Shown: positions 35,002 through 44,043 of the stretch, in pieces
Numbering within the stretch: the stretch's first letter is position 1
Layout of the letters: every line of letters begins with the position of its first letter
NCBI GenBank assembly: GCA_020637855.1
Contig: JACKJR010000001.1
Span: 124,001-188,000, forward strand
Length of the DNA: 64,000 nucleotides
Source: Rhodobiaceae bacterium
Lineage (GTDB): Bacteria > Pseudomonadota > Alphaproteobacteria > Rhizobiales > Tepidamorphaceae
Direction of reading: 5' to 3'
Notes under the pieces: model-generated
The model's input: only the letters and a program-made list of their open reading frames with translations
Told to the model about the DNA's origin: nothing
The model's database searches: none
Translations under genes and position numbers: made by a program

Positions 35002-35688
35002 GTGCGCGACTTTGCTGAGATTTACGACATGGCGGCCGGTCACCACGGCGGCGCAAAGACGCTTGAGGAGATACTTGCGTCACAGCCCTACGGGCCGCCG
35101 TTGTCGGACAATCCCGCCAAACTGCCGGACGACCGATGGCTGTCGGCCTTCACCCGTTTCGTCTTTTCCGCAGGCTTCAACTGGAAGGTCATCGCCAACA
35201 AGTGGGATGGCTTCGAGGAGGCCTTCCACGGTTTCGATACCGGTTACTGCGCGATGATGAGCGACGACGATATCGACGCGCTGCTGAAGGACAAGCGCAT
35301 CGTCCGCAACGGCTCCAAGATTCTCTCGGTGCGCGATAACGCGGTTTTCCTGCGGGAGATCGCCAGGGAACACGGCAAGCCAGCGGGACAGGTCTTCGCC
35401 ACCTGGCCGATGGCGGAGTACATGGCCCTGCTCGATCTGCTCAAGAAACGCGGCAGCCGGCTCGGCGGCACCACGGCGCAATACGCCCTGCGCTTCATCG
35501 GCATGCCGTCACTGATCCTGTCGAAGGATGTCGTCGCCGCACTGGTGCGCGAGGGCGTTGTCGATCGTGAGCCCTCCGGCAAGGCGGCGCGCGCCAAGGT
35601 GCAGGAGGCCGTCAATATCTGGATGAAGCAGAGCGGCCGCAGCCTGACCGAGATCAGCAAGGTCCTGGCGCTCAGCGTCGGGTCGTAG
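35002..35688 (+). CDS. DNA-3-methyladenine glycosylase I family protein
   Basis: 228-aa protein of the Tag-like family that excises 3-methyladenine from alkylated DNA. Recognisable segments are LSAFTRFVFSAGFNWKVIANKW near residue 50 (the family's catalytic-core region) and IVRNGSKILSVRDNA. The GTG start has GGGAGAGG upstream. It follows the gcv operon by 91 bp and converges on the atp operon, with a shared terminator between. The zinc-binding residues of E. coli Tag are not obvious, so it may be a divergent subgroup. Confidence 0.85.
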   Translation: MRDFAEIYDMAAGHHGGAKTLEEILASQPYGPPLSDNPAKLPDDRWLSAFTRFVFSAGFNWKVIANKWDGFEEAFHGFDTGYCAMMSDDDIDALLKDKRIVRNGSKILSVRDNAVFLREIAREHGKPAGQVFATWPMAEYMALLDLLKKRGSRLGGTTAQYALRFIGMPSLILSKDVVAALVREGVVDREPSGKAARAKVQEAVNIWMKQSGRSLTEISKVLALSVGS

Positions 35689-35722
35689 CGCTTGATCTAA
35701 GCAATATGTCAGATCGAAATTT

Positions 35723-35750
35723 CTGGATTCCGGCGAAAGCCGGAATCCAG
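35723..35750. repeat. 28-bp palindrome (ATTCCGGC-GAAA-GCCGGAAT family)
   Basis: CTGGATTCCGGC and GCCGGAATCCAG form a perfect 12-bp stem with a GAAA loop. The same core recurs at 63717-63740. It lies between the tag-like gene and the atp terminator. Confidence 0.8.
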
Positions 35751-35787
35751 TCTTAGGGAGATGAATGCGCAAACACCGGATAAAACA

Positions 35788-35813
35788 AAAACCCGGCACG
35801 AAGGCCGGGTTTT
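35788..35813. terminator. bidirectional rho-independent terminator
   Basis: AAAACCCGGC (35788-35797) and GCCGGGTTTT (35804-35813) form a 10-bp stem. On the minus strand GGGTTTTTGTTTTATC follows, ending the atp operon; on the plus strand TTTT follows, ending the tag-like gene. Confidence 0.85.
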
Positions 35814-35837
35814 CAATTCTGCGGGATGTGATGAGGC

Positions 35838-36317
35838 TTACTGAAGCCGCGATTTCACTTCAGCGATCGAATCCGAAATCTGGCTGTCCGCAGCCTTGCC
35901 GCTCATTTTCGCCGACAGGATGCGCTCGGCGGCCGAAATGGCGGCGTCCGCCGCAATGGACCGCACGTCCTGCAGCGCCTGGGCTTCGGCCTGGGTGATC
36001 TTGGTTTCAGCCATCTTGGTGCGCCGGGCGATCAGATCTTCCAGTCCCAGCTTGGCCTCTTCCGTCATGCGCGCGGCATTGGTCTCGGCTGCTGCGATGA
36101 TGTCGGCGGCTTCCTTTTCCGCGTCGCGCTGCTTGCGCTGATACTCGGCCAGCAGGGCCTGGGCTTCCTCGCGCAGCTTGCGGGCTTCTTCCAGTTCATC
36201 GGCAATGCGCGCGGCGCGTTTGTCGAGCGAACCGGTCAGCATCTGCGGCGCCTTGAAGTATATGACAACGCCGAGAAAGATAATCAGCGCGACCAGTGCA
36301 AAGAATGTTGCGTCCAT
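35838..36317 (-). CDS. atpF: F0F1 ATP synthase subunit b
   Basis: Peripheral stalk subunit of F0, 159 aa. One N-terminal transmembrane helix (about residues 4-22, ALVALIIFLGVVIYF) is followed by a long charged coiled coil. It pairs with the b' subunit encoded 29 bp upstream. It is the last gene of the F0 operon, before a strong terminator. Confidence 0.95.
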   Translation of the reverse strand: MDATFFALVALIIFLGVVIYFKAPQMLTGSLDKRAARIADELEEARKLREEAQALLAEYQRKQRDAEKEAADIIAAAETNAARMTEEAKLGLEDLIARRTKMAETKITQAEAQALQDVRSIAADAAISAAERILSAKMSGKAADSQISDSIAEVKSRLQ

Positions 36318-36346
36318 CGTTTGGATGTCCTTCCCGGTTGCGCTGG

Positions 36347-37012
36347 TCAGCCGCGTGCTTCGCTGACGGCCTTGGAGAGTTCGGCCTTGGTGACCTTGCC
36401 GCCGCCAAGCGCGGAGATTAGCGCTTCCGCTGTATCCGTTGCGATAGCATCGACTTCGCCCAGAGCCTTGGCCTTGACTTCGGCAATGTGCTTCTCGGCT
36501 TCCGCGGCGCGTTCCGCCAGACCGGCTTCAGCCTCTGCGCGTTCGGCGTCGATCGACTGCTGAACACGCTCGCGCGTGGTCTTGGCAATGTCATTTGCGC
36601 GCTGGCGTGCCTCGGCAAGCGACTGCTCGTAGGAAGCAATCGCCTCGTCGGTCTCGCCCTTCAGCCGTTCGGCCTCGGCAAGATCGCTGGCAATGCGGTC
36701 ATGCCGCTGCTCCAGCGTCTGCGCGATACGAGGCAGCACCACTTTCGACATCAGGTAGTAGAACAGGCCGAAGGTGATCGCCAGCCAGACGAGCTGGGAG
36801 GGAAAAGTCGAACTGTCGAACGGCGGGAAGCCAGCTTCGCCGCCACCGTGGCCGGCTGCTTCCGTTGAGGTGTGCATTTCGCCGGACGCAGGGGCCATGC
36901 CCTCGCCGTGAGAGGCTTCGCCATGCGTGGCGGTTCCCTCGGCGCCGTGCGAGGCGGTGCCTTCGGTATCCGTCGTGCTGGTGTTTTCGCTCGCCATGTT
37001 TTCGCTCGCCAA
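36347..37012 (-). CDS. atpG: F0F1 ATP synthase subunit b'
   Basis: Second b-type stalk subunit (b'), typical of photosynthetic bacteria and alphaproteobacteria, 221 aa. It has an unusual His-, Gly- and Ser-rich N-terminal extension of about 60 residues (repeated THGEASHGEG-like segments) before FPPFDSSTFPSQLVWLAITF and the membrane helix. The coiled-coil stalk follows. The extension may be cytoplasmic or poorly ordered. A second possible start, MASEN repeated five codons later, exists. Confidence 0.93.
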   Translation of the reverse strand: MASENMASENTSTTDTEGTASHGAEGTATHGEASHGEGMAPASGEMHTSTEAAGHGGGEAGFPPFDSSTFPSQLVWLAITFGLFYYLMSKVVLPRIAQTLEQRHDRIASDLAEAERLKGETDEAIASYEQSLAEARQRANDIAKTTRERVQQSIDAERAEAEAGLAERAAEAEKHIAEVKAKALGEVDAIATDTAEALISALGGGKVTKAELSKAVSEARG

Positions 37013-37141
37013 GTCGGCTCAACCGTTGCCTTGAAGTCCAACAGGCCCGCTCACCGGAAATAAAGACCGGCGCAACGGGCATGGATGGCACCGGCGCGGA
37101 TGTATCGAGGCCCGCGCCGGAAACCTTACCGGAATTTCGCC

Positions 37142-37369
37142 TTAGACGGCGAAGAGCAGCAGGAAGGCGATCAGCAGCGCGAAGATGCCCAGGGCTTCCG
37201 TCACGGCGAAGCCGAAGATCAGGCGGCCGAACTGGCCGTCGGCTGCAGACGGGTTGCGCAGGGCGCCCTGCAGGAACTGGCCGAACAGGTTACCCACACC
37301 GATGCCCGCGGCACCCGTGCCGATGGCTGCGAGGCCTGCGCCGATGAGCTTTGCGGCTTCTGCTTCCAT
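37142..37369 (-). CDS. atpE: F0F1 ATP synthase subunit c
   Basis: 75-aa proteolipid forming the c-ring. Two transmembrane helices flank the polar loop with R38 (ALRNPSA). The ion-binding carboxylate is E58 in FAVTEALGIF, so a proton-driven ring is expected. The glycine-rich first helix (GTGAAGIGVGN) is typical. It lies 63 bp after atpB and 129 bp before the b' gene. Confidence 0.97.
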   Translation of the reverse strand: MEAEAAKLIGAGLAAIGTGAAGIGVGNLFGQFLQGALRNPSAADGQFGRLIFGFAVTEALGIFALLIAFLLLFAV

Positions 37370-37432
37370 TGTCTCAACTCCTTTAAAAGTCCGGCGTGCG
37401 CGACGCCTTGATGGATTAGCGTTTCAGATTGA

Positions 37433-38185
37433 TCAGTGCCCGCCGGGGTGGAGGGCGTCGTTTATGTACATGCAGGTCAGCATCGCGAAGACATAGGCCT
37501 GCAGGAAGGCGACGAGGAATTCCAGCGCGGTCAGGCCAACGGCCAGCGCCAGCGGCAGCACGGCGCCGGCAATGCCGAGTACGCCGAGCGAGCTCAGCGA
37601 CACGACGAAGCCGGTAAAGACCTTCAGCGTGATATGGCCGGCCAGCATGTTGGCGAACAAACGCACCGAGTGGCTGAGCGGGCGCGACAGGAATGAGATC
37701 ACCTCGATAGCCACCACGAGCGGCAGCAGCCAGCCAGGAACGCCCGACGGCACGAACAGTTTCAGGAAGCCGAGGCCGTGGCGCATGAAACCGACCGCAA
37801 GCACTGTGCCGAATACCAAAAGCGCAAGCGCCGCTGTCACGATCAGATGGCTGGTGATGGTGAAGAAATAGGGGAACATCCCGAACAGGTTGCCGACCAG
37901 GATGAACATGAACAGCGAGAACACCAGCGGGAAGAATTTCAACCCGTGCGATCCCGCCGCGTCCCGCAGCATGCCTGCGACGAATTCATATGCCAGCTCG
38001 GCAATCGACTGCAGCTTGGTCGGAACCATGCCGCGCCCGGAGGTCGCGAGCATCAGGAAGCCTGTGGTCGCGGCGACAGTTGCCACCATGAACAGGGATG
38101 AATTGGTGAAAGACAGGTCGAGCCCACCGACTTCGAGTGGCACGATCTTATTGATGTGGAACTGATGGATCGGATCGTTCGACAC
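37433..38185 (-). CDS. atpB: F0F1 ATP synthase subunit a
   Basis: Membrane subunit a that forms the proton half-channels. 250 aa with five or six helices. The essential arginine is R175 in SHSVRLFANMLAGH. The GTG at 38185 is chosen, giving MSNDPIHQFHINKIVPLEVGG, which matches the rhizobial N-terminus, with AGGGG ten bases upstream; a TTG 33 bases earlier (38218) is less likely. Confidence 0.95.
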   Translation of the reverse strand: MSNDPIHQFHINKIVPLEVGGLDLSFTNSSLFMVATVAATTGFLMLATSGRGMVPTKLQSIAELAYEFVAGMLRDAAGSHGLKFFPLVFSLFMFILVGNLFGMFPYFFTITSHLIVTAALALLVFGTVLAVGFMRHGLGFLKLFVPSGVPGWLLPLVVAIEVISFLSRPLSHSVRLFANMLAGHITLKVFTGFVVSLSSLGVLGIAGAVLPLALAVGLTALEFLVAFLQAYVFAMLTCMYINDALHPGGH

Positions 38186-38250
38186 GCGCCCAAAACCCCT
38201 GTTCGCCTTAAGGACCAACGCTGTTTCAGCGCGTCCAAACCCCGTTCAAG

Positions 38251-38610
38251 TCATCCCTGCGGCGGCTTCTTGTCGAGCCGCACGGCTGGATCATCGACCA
38301 TTTTCGCCGCGCGCAGCAAATTCAGCACGCCGGCGGCAAAACCCAGTATCAGGAACACGATCAGCCCCCATGGACTGATTCCAAGCAGTTGGTCCACAGC
38401 CCATCCCAGTGCGGCGCCGACGAGAATGCCGGCAATGAACTCCGAACTGAGCCGCATGGCCTGACCATAACCCCGGACCGACGATGTTCGCTGCGATTTT
38501 GTCGGTGCGGACTTCTCGCGGGCTTGATCAAGAGCCTCGCTCAGCCTGCCGAGACGTTCGTCTGTCCCCGGCTTGTCCGCGCCTTCGCGCTCGTTCGTCT
38601 GGTCTGGCAT
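38251..38610 (-). CDS. atpI: AtpI/AtpZ family protein
   Basis: 119-aa small membrane protein at the head of the F0 operon. A charged N-terminal part (about 1-50) is followed by two transmembrane helices (FIAGILVGAALGWAVDQLLG and the next). AtpI/AtpZ assists c-ring assembly or ion supply; the role is inferred from family and position. It has a promoter about 130 bp upstream. Confidence 0.92.
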   Translation of the reverse strand: MPDQTNEREGADKPGTDERLGRLSEALDQAREKSAPTKSQRTSSVRGYGQAMRLSSEFIAGILVGAALGWAVDQLLGISPWGLIVFLILGFAAGVLNLLRAAKMVDDPAVRLDKKPPQG

Positions 38611-38737
38611 CGCGCTTCAAGTCTGGTCTGGCGCTCTGCGCTGGTTGCGGCCACGGAACCGTCAGAACGCAACGTGAGGACCGTGTCTGCCCGGGAATGA
38701 ACGCCTAGTGACGCCCCGCCCCCCTGAAACCGCGCGC

Positions 38738-38766
38738 AACATAAAGAGCGCACAAACCGGTGTCAA
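38738..38766 (-). promoter_or_regulatory. sigma-70-type promoter of the atp operon
   Basis: On the minus strand a perfect TTGACA (38766-38761) and TATGTT (38743-38738) are separated by 17 bp. The transcript would begin about 120 bp before the atpI start. Confidence 0.65.
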
Positions 38767-38853
38767 GAACCGTTAGGACATAGTCAACTATTTGAAAACA
38801 AACAAGAAACAGGTTCGAAACGAAGGTCTAATACGTCATTTGCGCATCTTTTG

Positions 38854-39092
38854 TTCGCTCACGCACAATTCACTTCGTTCATGTGCTGCATTTATTTCGC
38901 TCGCTGCAGTCTCACTGACGCTCGACGCCTCCGCAGGGGTGGCCAAAAAGTTGGCCGGTCGCACAGTCGCGCAGGCCGTTCGCGAAGCGAACTGGCCGTG
39001 AGCGAAATAAAACGATTCAAAGCGTAAGCTTGAACCGCAAGCCCGACTGGGCGTCGCCGGCTTTCCGGCGTCCCCTCTGGAGCGAAGCGGTT
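38854..39092. repeat. hairpin-rich, GAGCGAA-motif intergenic region
   Basis: Part of the 520-bp gap 38611-39130 between atpI and smc. It holds three perfect hairpins: GGCCAA-AAAG-TTGGCC (38941-38956), GTTCGC-GAA-GCGAAC (within 38970-39000) and CGCCGG-CTTT-CCGGCG (39055-39070). The 12-bp inverted pair TTTATTTCGCTC (38891-38902) and GAGCGAAATAAA (39000-39011) brackets the first two. Further TTCGYTC/GAGCGAA copies are at 38854 and 39081. No gene is recognised. Confidence 0.5.
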
Positions 39093-39130
39093 GGAGACCG
39101 CGACAGCGTGAAGAGAAAATAAAGCGGGCT

Positions 39131-42100
39131 TCAGCTCGCTTCGCGCAACTGTTCGGCTTCGGAAAGGTCGACGGAGACAAGCTGGCTGACCCCGCGTTCG
39201 CCCATCGTGACGCCGAAAAGCCGGTCCATCTTCGCCATGGTGATCGGATTGTGGGTGATCAGCAGGAAGCGCGTTTGCGTCGAACGCACCATCTCCTCCA
39301 TCAGCCCGCAAAAGCGCTCCACATTGGCGTCGTCGAGCGGCGCATCGACCTCGTCGAGCACGCAGATCGGCGAGGGGTTGGTCAGGAACACCGCGAAAAT
39401 CAGCGCCGTCGCCGTCAGTGCCTGTTCGCCGCCGGAAAGCAGCGTTAGCACCTGCGGACGTTTGCCCGGCGGGCGGGCGACGATCTCAAGGCCGGCCTCG
39501 AGCGGGTCGTCGGACCCCTCCAGGGTCAATTCAGCCGTGCCGCCGCCGAAAAGCGTGGTGAACAGGCGCTGGAAATGCCCGTTGACCACGGAGAAAGAGG
39601 CAAGCAGGCGCTCACGCCCTTCCCGGTTGAGGCTGGAAATGCCCTGCCGCAGCCGGGCAATCGCCTGTTCCAGGTCTTCTTTCTCCGAAACGAGGCCATC
39701 GTGCTCTTTCTGCGCTTCTTCCGATTCGATCTCGGCGCGCAGGTTGACGGCGCCGAGCCGGTCGCGGTCACGCTTGAGCTGATCAAGCGTGCGTTCAAGC
39801 TGGCCACGTTCGGGCAAGTTGTCGTCGGGCCCGTAGCCGGTCATCGCGAAGACCTCCGCCGGTGCGCATTCCAGCGTCTCGGCGATGTGTTCCTCGATGT
39901 CGGTCAGTCGCTGATGCATGCCTTCAAGCGTTGCCTCGGCGCGCGCTTGCGCCTCGCGGGCTTCTGCCACGGCGGCATCGGCTTCGCGCACGGCCCGGTC
40001 GGCTTCGCGCAACACGCTTTCACCCTCGGCCAGAGCATCGGCTGCCGCCTTGCGCTTTTCCTCAGATGTTGTGATCTCGGCGGTCAGCCGGTCGCGGCGC
40101 GACTTGATCTCCAGCGGCACGCGGGCCAGTTCGTCACGCTCTTTTTCAAGTTCCACGGCGCGTTTTTCCAGTGCCCCGCTCTGGGCCTCGGCATCGCTCT
40201 GCCGCTTGGTCCAGCGGCTTGTTTCTTCATCGATGGCCTGCAGACGCTGCGCCCGCATGGCGGCTTCGCGGGCATGGCTTTGCGAGGCCGCGCGCGCCTC
40301 GGAATAAGCGGTGCGCGCTTCGCCGACCTGAACCTTCAGCGCGTCGATGCGGGTGTTCAGCGCGGTATCGTCCTCGAAACCGGACAAGGCGGTAACGGCT
40401 GAATCCTTCGCGGCTTCCGATTCGCTGACACTGGCCTTGAGGCGCACCATGGCTTCGGCAAGAGCGGACAGCCGGGCTACATCCTGCGCGGCGGCCTTCT
40501 CGGCCTTCGAAAGCGCTTCCTGCGCTTGTGTGAGCGCGCCTTGTGCCGCACGGCGCGCCTGACGGCTTGTCTCTTCGTTCTGCCGGGCTGCGGCAAGGGC
40601 TGCTGCCGCGGCCTCCGCTTCGGTCTTGGCGCGGCCCAGCGTCGTTTGCGCGGTAGCGATTTCCGCTTCCAGTTCAGCGAGGCGATTGCGCTGTTCGAGC
40701 CGCTGGGCGGCAGGCGTCTTGGCTTCTGCGGCGGCTGTATATCCGTCCCAGCGCCATAAGCCGCCGTCCTTGCTGACGAGCCGCTGGCCGGACTTCAATT
40801 GCTTTTGCAGGCGACGGCCGTCGGATGCTTCGACGACGCCGATTTGAGACAAAGCCCGCGCCAACACCTTCGGCGCTTTCACGTGATCGGCAAGGCGCGT
40901 GCAACCCTCAGGCAAAGCGGCATCGGCCTCGGCCTCGACAAGCGTCCAGTGGATCGGCGCGCCTTCATCGGCGGGGATAGAAAGATCGTCACCCAGAGCC
41001 GCGCCGAGCGCGGTTTCATAGCCCGGCGCCACGGTGACGCTGTCGATGACGGGTGCGAAGAGATCCGAGCCGTCGACCGCGAGCACTTTCTGAAGCGTGC
41101 GGTGTTCAGCCTCTAGCGACTGGATGGAACGTTCGGCTTCACGCACAGGCTGGGCCGCGGCGCGTTCGCTATCCTGGGCCTGCGATACGGAAGCGGTTGC
41201 AGCTTCCGCATTGCGTTCGGCGGTTTCCAGCGCCTCGCGGGCAGATGTCACCGCTGCGGCGGGATCGCCTGCGGCTTCGACGGCTTCGGCCTGCTTGGTA
41301 TTCAGTGCCTCGGTTTCTTCCTCGATCTCCGCGATCTGCCCGGCAAGGCGGGTCAGCCGTTCGCTTTCGGTGCGGATCGTGCGTTCAAGCTGCGCGCGCC
41401 GGGCCAGGAGGTTGGCGGCATCGCCCTGGGCTTCCGCAAGCTCGGTTTCGAGTTCGCGAAGAGCTTTCTCCGTGCGTTCTTCGGCTTCGCGCAACGGCGC
41501 ACCGTCGTCGCCGGTGTCCGAGCCTTGCGATTGCAGCGCGCGCATTTCTCCGGAAAGCCGTTCCAGCGCTTCGGTTGCGTCGGAAATCGCGGTCAGTTCG
41601 CGTTCGCGGTCGCGCTTGATTTCGGCAATACGCGCTTCCAGTTCCTGCTGGCGCGCGCTGGCCCGGTTGGCTTCCTCGTCGAGCTGGTCGCGGGTCAGCG
41701 TCACATGCCGCAGGATGGCCGCCGCCTTGGCCTCGTTCTCGCGCAAACCGGGAAGCTTTTCCTGCGCGGTGGCGCGTGCGGTTTCCGCTGCGGCTGCTGC
41801 CTGCATGCGGCTGCCGACTTCGCGGGTAGACGCTTCCATGCCTTGCTTGTGACGGGCAATCTCGTCGCGCGCGCCGGTCCAGCGCAGGTGCAGGACGGTT
41901 GCCTCGACCTTGCGGATCTCGCTTGACAATTGCCGGTAGCGGTTGGCCTGCCGCGCCTGCCGCTTGAGGGTTTCAAGCTGGCTGGCAATCTGGCCGATGA
42001 CGTCATTGAGCCGTTCAAGATTGGCTTCGGCGGCCCGCAGACGCAGTTCCGCTTCATGACGGCGTGCGTGCAGGCCGGCAATGCCGGCGGCGTCCTCGAG

Positions 42101-42589
42101 AATGCGCCGGCGCGCGGCGGGTTTGGCCGCGATCAGTTCGCCGATCTGTCCCTGACGCACGAGGGCGGGCGAATGCGCACCCGTAGCCGCATCGGCGAAC
42201 AGAAGCTGCACGTCACGGGCGCGCACATCCTTGCCGTTGATCCGGTAGGCCGAACCGGCCTCGCGCTCGATGCGGCGCGAAACCTCCAGCTGATCGGCGT
42301 CGTTGAACTGCGCCGGCGCCAGCCGCTCGGCGTTGTCGACAAGCAGGCTGACCTCAGCCGTGTTGCGCGCAGGTCGCGTGCCGCTGCCGGAAAAGATGAC
42401 ATCGTCCATGCCCGAGCCGCGCAGGCTCTTGTGCGAGCTTTCGCCCATCACCCAGCGCAGCGCCTCGACAAGATTGGACTTGCCGCAGCCGTTCGGGCCG
42501 ACGATGCCGGTCAGGCCGCTGAGGATCGGAACGTCGGTCGGATCGACGAAGGTCTTGAAGCCGACGATGCGCAGGCGATCGAACTTCAC
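39131..42589 (-). CDS. smc: chromosome segregation protein SMC
   Basis: Structural maintenance of chromosomes ATPase, 1152 aa, full length. Walker A is GPNGCGKS (residues 31-38). Two long coiled coils (about 170-500 and 660-1000) flank the hinge at about 510-640. The C-terminal head has LSGGEQ (1051-1056) and the Walker B segment ICVLDEVDAPL (VLDE at 1077-1080). Its usual partners ScpA and ScpB are not in the window. The gene belongs to a run with the DsbA-like and DUF721 genes, as in other rhizobia. Confidence 0.98.
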   Translation of the reverse strand: MKFDRLRIVGFKTFVDPTDVPILSGLTGIVGPNGCGKSNLVEALRWVMGESSHKSLRGSGMDDVIFSGSGTRPARNTAEVSLLVDNAERLAPAQFNDADQLEVSRRIEREAGSAYRINGKDVRARDVQLLFADAATGAHSPALVRQGQIGELIAAKPAARRRILEDAAGIAGLHARRHEAELRLRAAEANLERLNDVIGQIASQLETLKRQARQANRYRQLSSEIRKVEATVLHLRWTGARDEIARHKQGMEASTREVGSRMQAAAAAETARATAQEKLPGLRENEAKAAAILRHVTLTRDQLDEEANRASARQQELEARIAEIKRDRERELTAISDATEALERLSGEMRALQSQGSDTGDDGAPLREAEERTEKALRELETELAEAQGDAANLLARRAQLERTIRTESERLTRLAGQIAEIEEETEALNTKQAEAVEAAGDPAAAVTSAREALETAERNAEAATASVSQAQDSERAAAQPVREAERSIQSLEAEHRTLQKVLAVDGSDLFAPVIDSVTVAPGYETALGAALGDDLSIPADEGAPIHWTLVEAEADAALPEGCTRLADHVKAPKVLARALSQIGVVEASDGRRLQKQLKSGQRLVSKDGGLWRWDGYTAAAEAKTPAAQRLEQRNRLAELEAEIATAQTTLGRAKTEAEAAAAALAAARQNEETSRQARRAAQGALTQAQEALSKAEKAAAQDVARLSALAEAMVRLKASVSESEAAKDSAVTALSGFEDDTALNTRIDALKVQVGEARTAYSEARAASQSHAREAAMRAQRLQAIDEETSRWTKRQSDAEAQSGALEKRAVELEKERDELARVPLEIKSRRDRLTAEITTSEEKRKAAADALAEGESVLREADRAVREADAAVAEAREAQARAEATLEGMHQRLTDIEEHIAETLECAPAEVFAMTGYGPDDNLPERGQLERTLDQLKRDRDRLGAVNLRAEIESEEAQKEHDGLVSEKEDLEQAIARLRQGISSLNREGRERLLASFSVVNGHFQRLFTTLFGGGTAELTLEGSDDPLEAGLEIVARPPGKRPQVLTLLSGGEQALTATALIFAVFLTNPSPICVLDEVDAPLDDANVERFCGLMEEMVRSTQTRFLLITHNPITMAKMDRLFGVTMGERGVSQLVSVDLSEAEQLREAS

Positions 42590-42643
42590 GGCCTTCGCCC
42601 TCCCGCAGAGTGGCGCAGGACAATAGCGTTCGCAGCCGCGCGG

Positions 42644-43327
42644 CTATGAGGCAGCCAGCGCGCTGTCGATCTTTTCGCGGAATTCCTCGATCGGCACATT
42701 GCCACGTACGATGTTCCCGTTGACGAAGAAGGTCGGTGTCGACGAAACACCGAATTGTTTCGACGCGCGGTCCTTCACAGCGTTGACACCATCAAGCACG
42801 GCCTGATTCTGCAAGCATGCGCCGAAGCTCTCCTGTGTAAAACCGGCCTGCTGGGCAACCTTCTGCAGTCCCTCGACCGGCTTTTCGGAAAAAGCCCAGA
42901 CCTTCTGCAGCTCGAAAAGCGCGCTGACAAGCGGGAAGTAACGGTCCTTGTCGGCGCAGCGCGCCACCATGAATGCAGCCGTCGCGACCGGATCGAACGG
43001 GAATTCGCGGAATACGAGCTTGGCCTTGCCGGTGTCGATATATTCGGATTTGAGGGTGGGCAGCTTGTCCTTGTGGAAGGCTGCGCAATGACCACAGGTC
43101 AAAGATGCGTATTCGACAATAGTGACAGGCGCGTTTGCATCGCCCATGACCATGTCGCCAAGCGGTCCTGCCGTGGCAAGCTCTTCCGGCGGGATGTAAT
43201 CGCGCTCGCCGCCGTCGCCGCTAGGCGCCTGCGACTGGCCGCCATACATCTGGGTGAAGTACCAGCCGCCTGCTGCCACTGCGGCTGCAACTGCCGCGCC
43301 GCCGATGATCAGGTTCCTGCGATCCAT
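42644..43327 (-). CDS. DsbA family thioredoxin-fold protein
   Basis: 227-aa exported or membrane-anchored oxidoreductase. An N-terminal hydrophobic segment (about 6-24) precedes the thioredoxin domain with C78-GHC81 (ASLTCGHCAAFHKD) and the cis-Pro loop SSTPTFFVNG. It resembles the DsbA/DsbG-like proteins found next to smc in rhizobia. It would oxidise or isomerise periplasmic disulfides; the exact role is not known. Confidence 0.93.
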   Translation of the reverse strand: MDRRNLIIGGAAVAAAVAAGGWYFTQMYGGQSQAPSGDGGERDYIPPEELATAGPLGDMVMGDANAPVTIVEYASLTCGHCAAFHKDKLPTLKSEYIDTGKAKLVFREFPFDPVATAAFMVARCADKDRYFPLVSALFELQKVWAFSEKPVEGLQKVAQQAGFTQESFGACLQNQAVLDGVNAVKDRASKQFGVSSTPTFFVNGNIVRGNVPIEEFREKIDSALAAS

Positions 43328-43453
43328 TTTTCAGTCTTTCCGTTGTTGTCTTCCGCACTCGTGTATAGGGCGCGCGGCCATGTGCGGAAGGCTTTTAACA
43401 GCAATTGCGGCACGGATGCGACATTCCTTCGCGGGAATTTGCACACAAGTGCG

Positions 43454-43957
43454 TCAGTCGCTTTCCTCGCGCACATGTGCGCCCAGTTCGCCGAGCGCAT
43501 CGCGCAAGCCCTCATCGCGGATGCCGCGGACAGGTTCGGGTGTGCGGAGGGGGGCGGTTTCACGCGGTTTTTCCGACTGGTCGCGTTCGCTGTCGTCGCG
43601 GTGGACGACGACCTTTTCGATCGCCTGATAGCCGAAATAGGCGTTGAGCCGGTCGGCGATCACATCCGTCTCATGACCGACATGCAGAACATGTTCCGGT
43701 CGCGCGCGCAGGTGCAGCGTCGCCGCCGCCTTACCGGCATCGCTTTCCGGGTCAGGTGCCCGGCGCGGCCAGACGATGCGTTCGGGCACACAGTGCGCGG
43801 CAATATCGGCGCCGACGATCGCCGGCCACTGGCCAAGCAGATCGGCGGAGGAAAAGCCGTAGCGCTTCGCCGCCGGCGCGATCAGCTCCGGCACAAGCTG
43901 GCCGAGCGCCTGCGCGCCAAAGCCCGTTTTCCGCTTGCTGCTGTCGTAACTGCTCAT
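43454..43957 (-). CDS. DUF721 (DciA-like) domain protein
   Basis: 167 aa from the ATG at 43957 (MSSYDSSKRKTGFGAQALGQ); an earlier in-frame start would overlap the mutY promoter region. The N-terminal half has the DUF721 pattern (LLGQWPAIVGADIAAHCVPERI). DUF721 includes DciA, a helicase-loading factor in bacteria lacking DnaC, so a replication role is possible. It is divergent from mutY with 86 bp between starts. Confidence 0.85.
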   Translation of the reverse strand: MSSYDSSKRKTGFGAQALGQLVPELIAPAAKRYGFSSADLLGQWPAIVGADIAAHCVPERIVWPRRAPDPESDAGKAAATLHLRARPEHVLHVGHETDVIADRLNAYFGYQAIEKVVVHRDDSERDQSEKPRETAPLRTPEPVRGIRDEGLRDALGELGAHVREESD

Positions 43958-44043
43958 CCGGTCTGCCCGGTAAAGTCCCGATGTGTCCTGATATGTGCGA
44001 ATCGTATCAGGTCTGAATCCACCCTGCACCCGTATCAGCCCGG

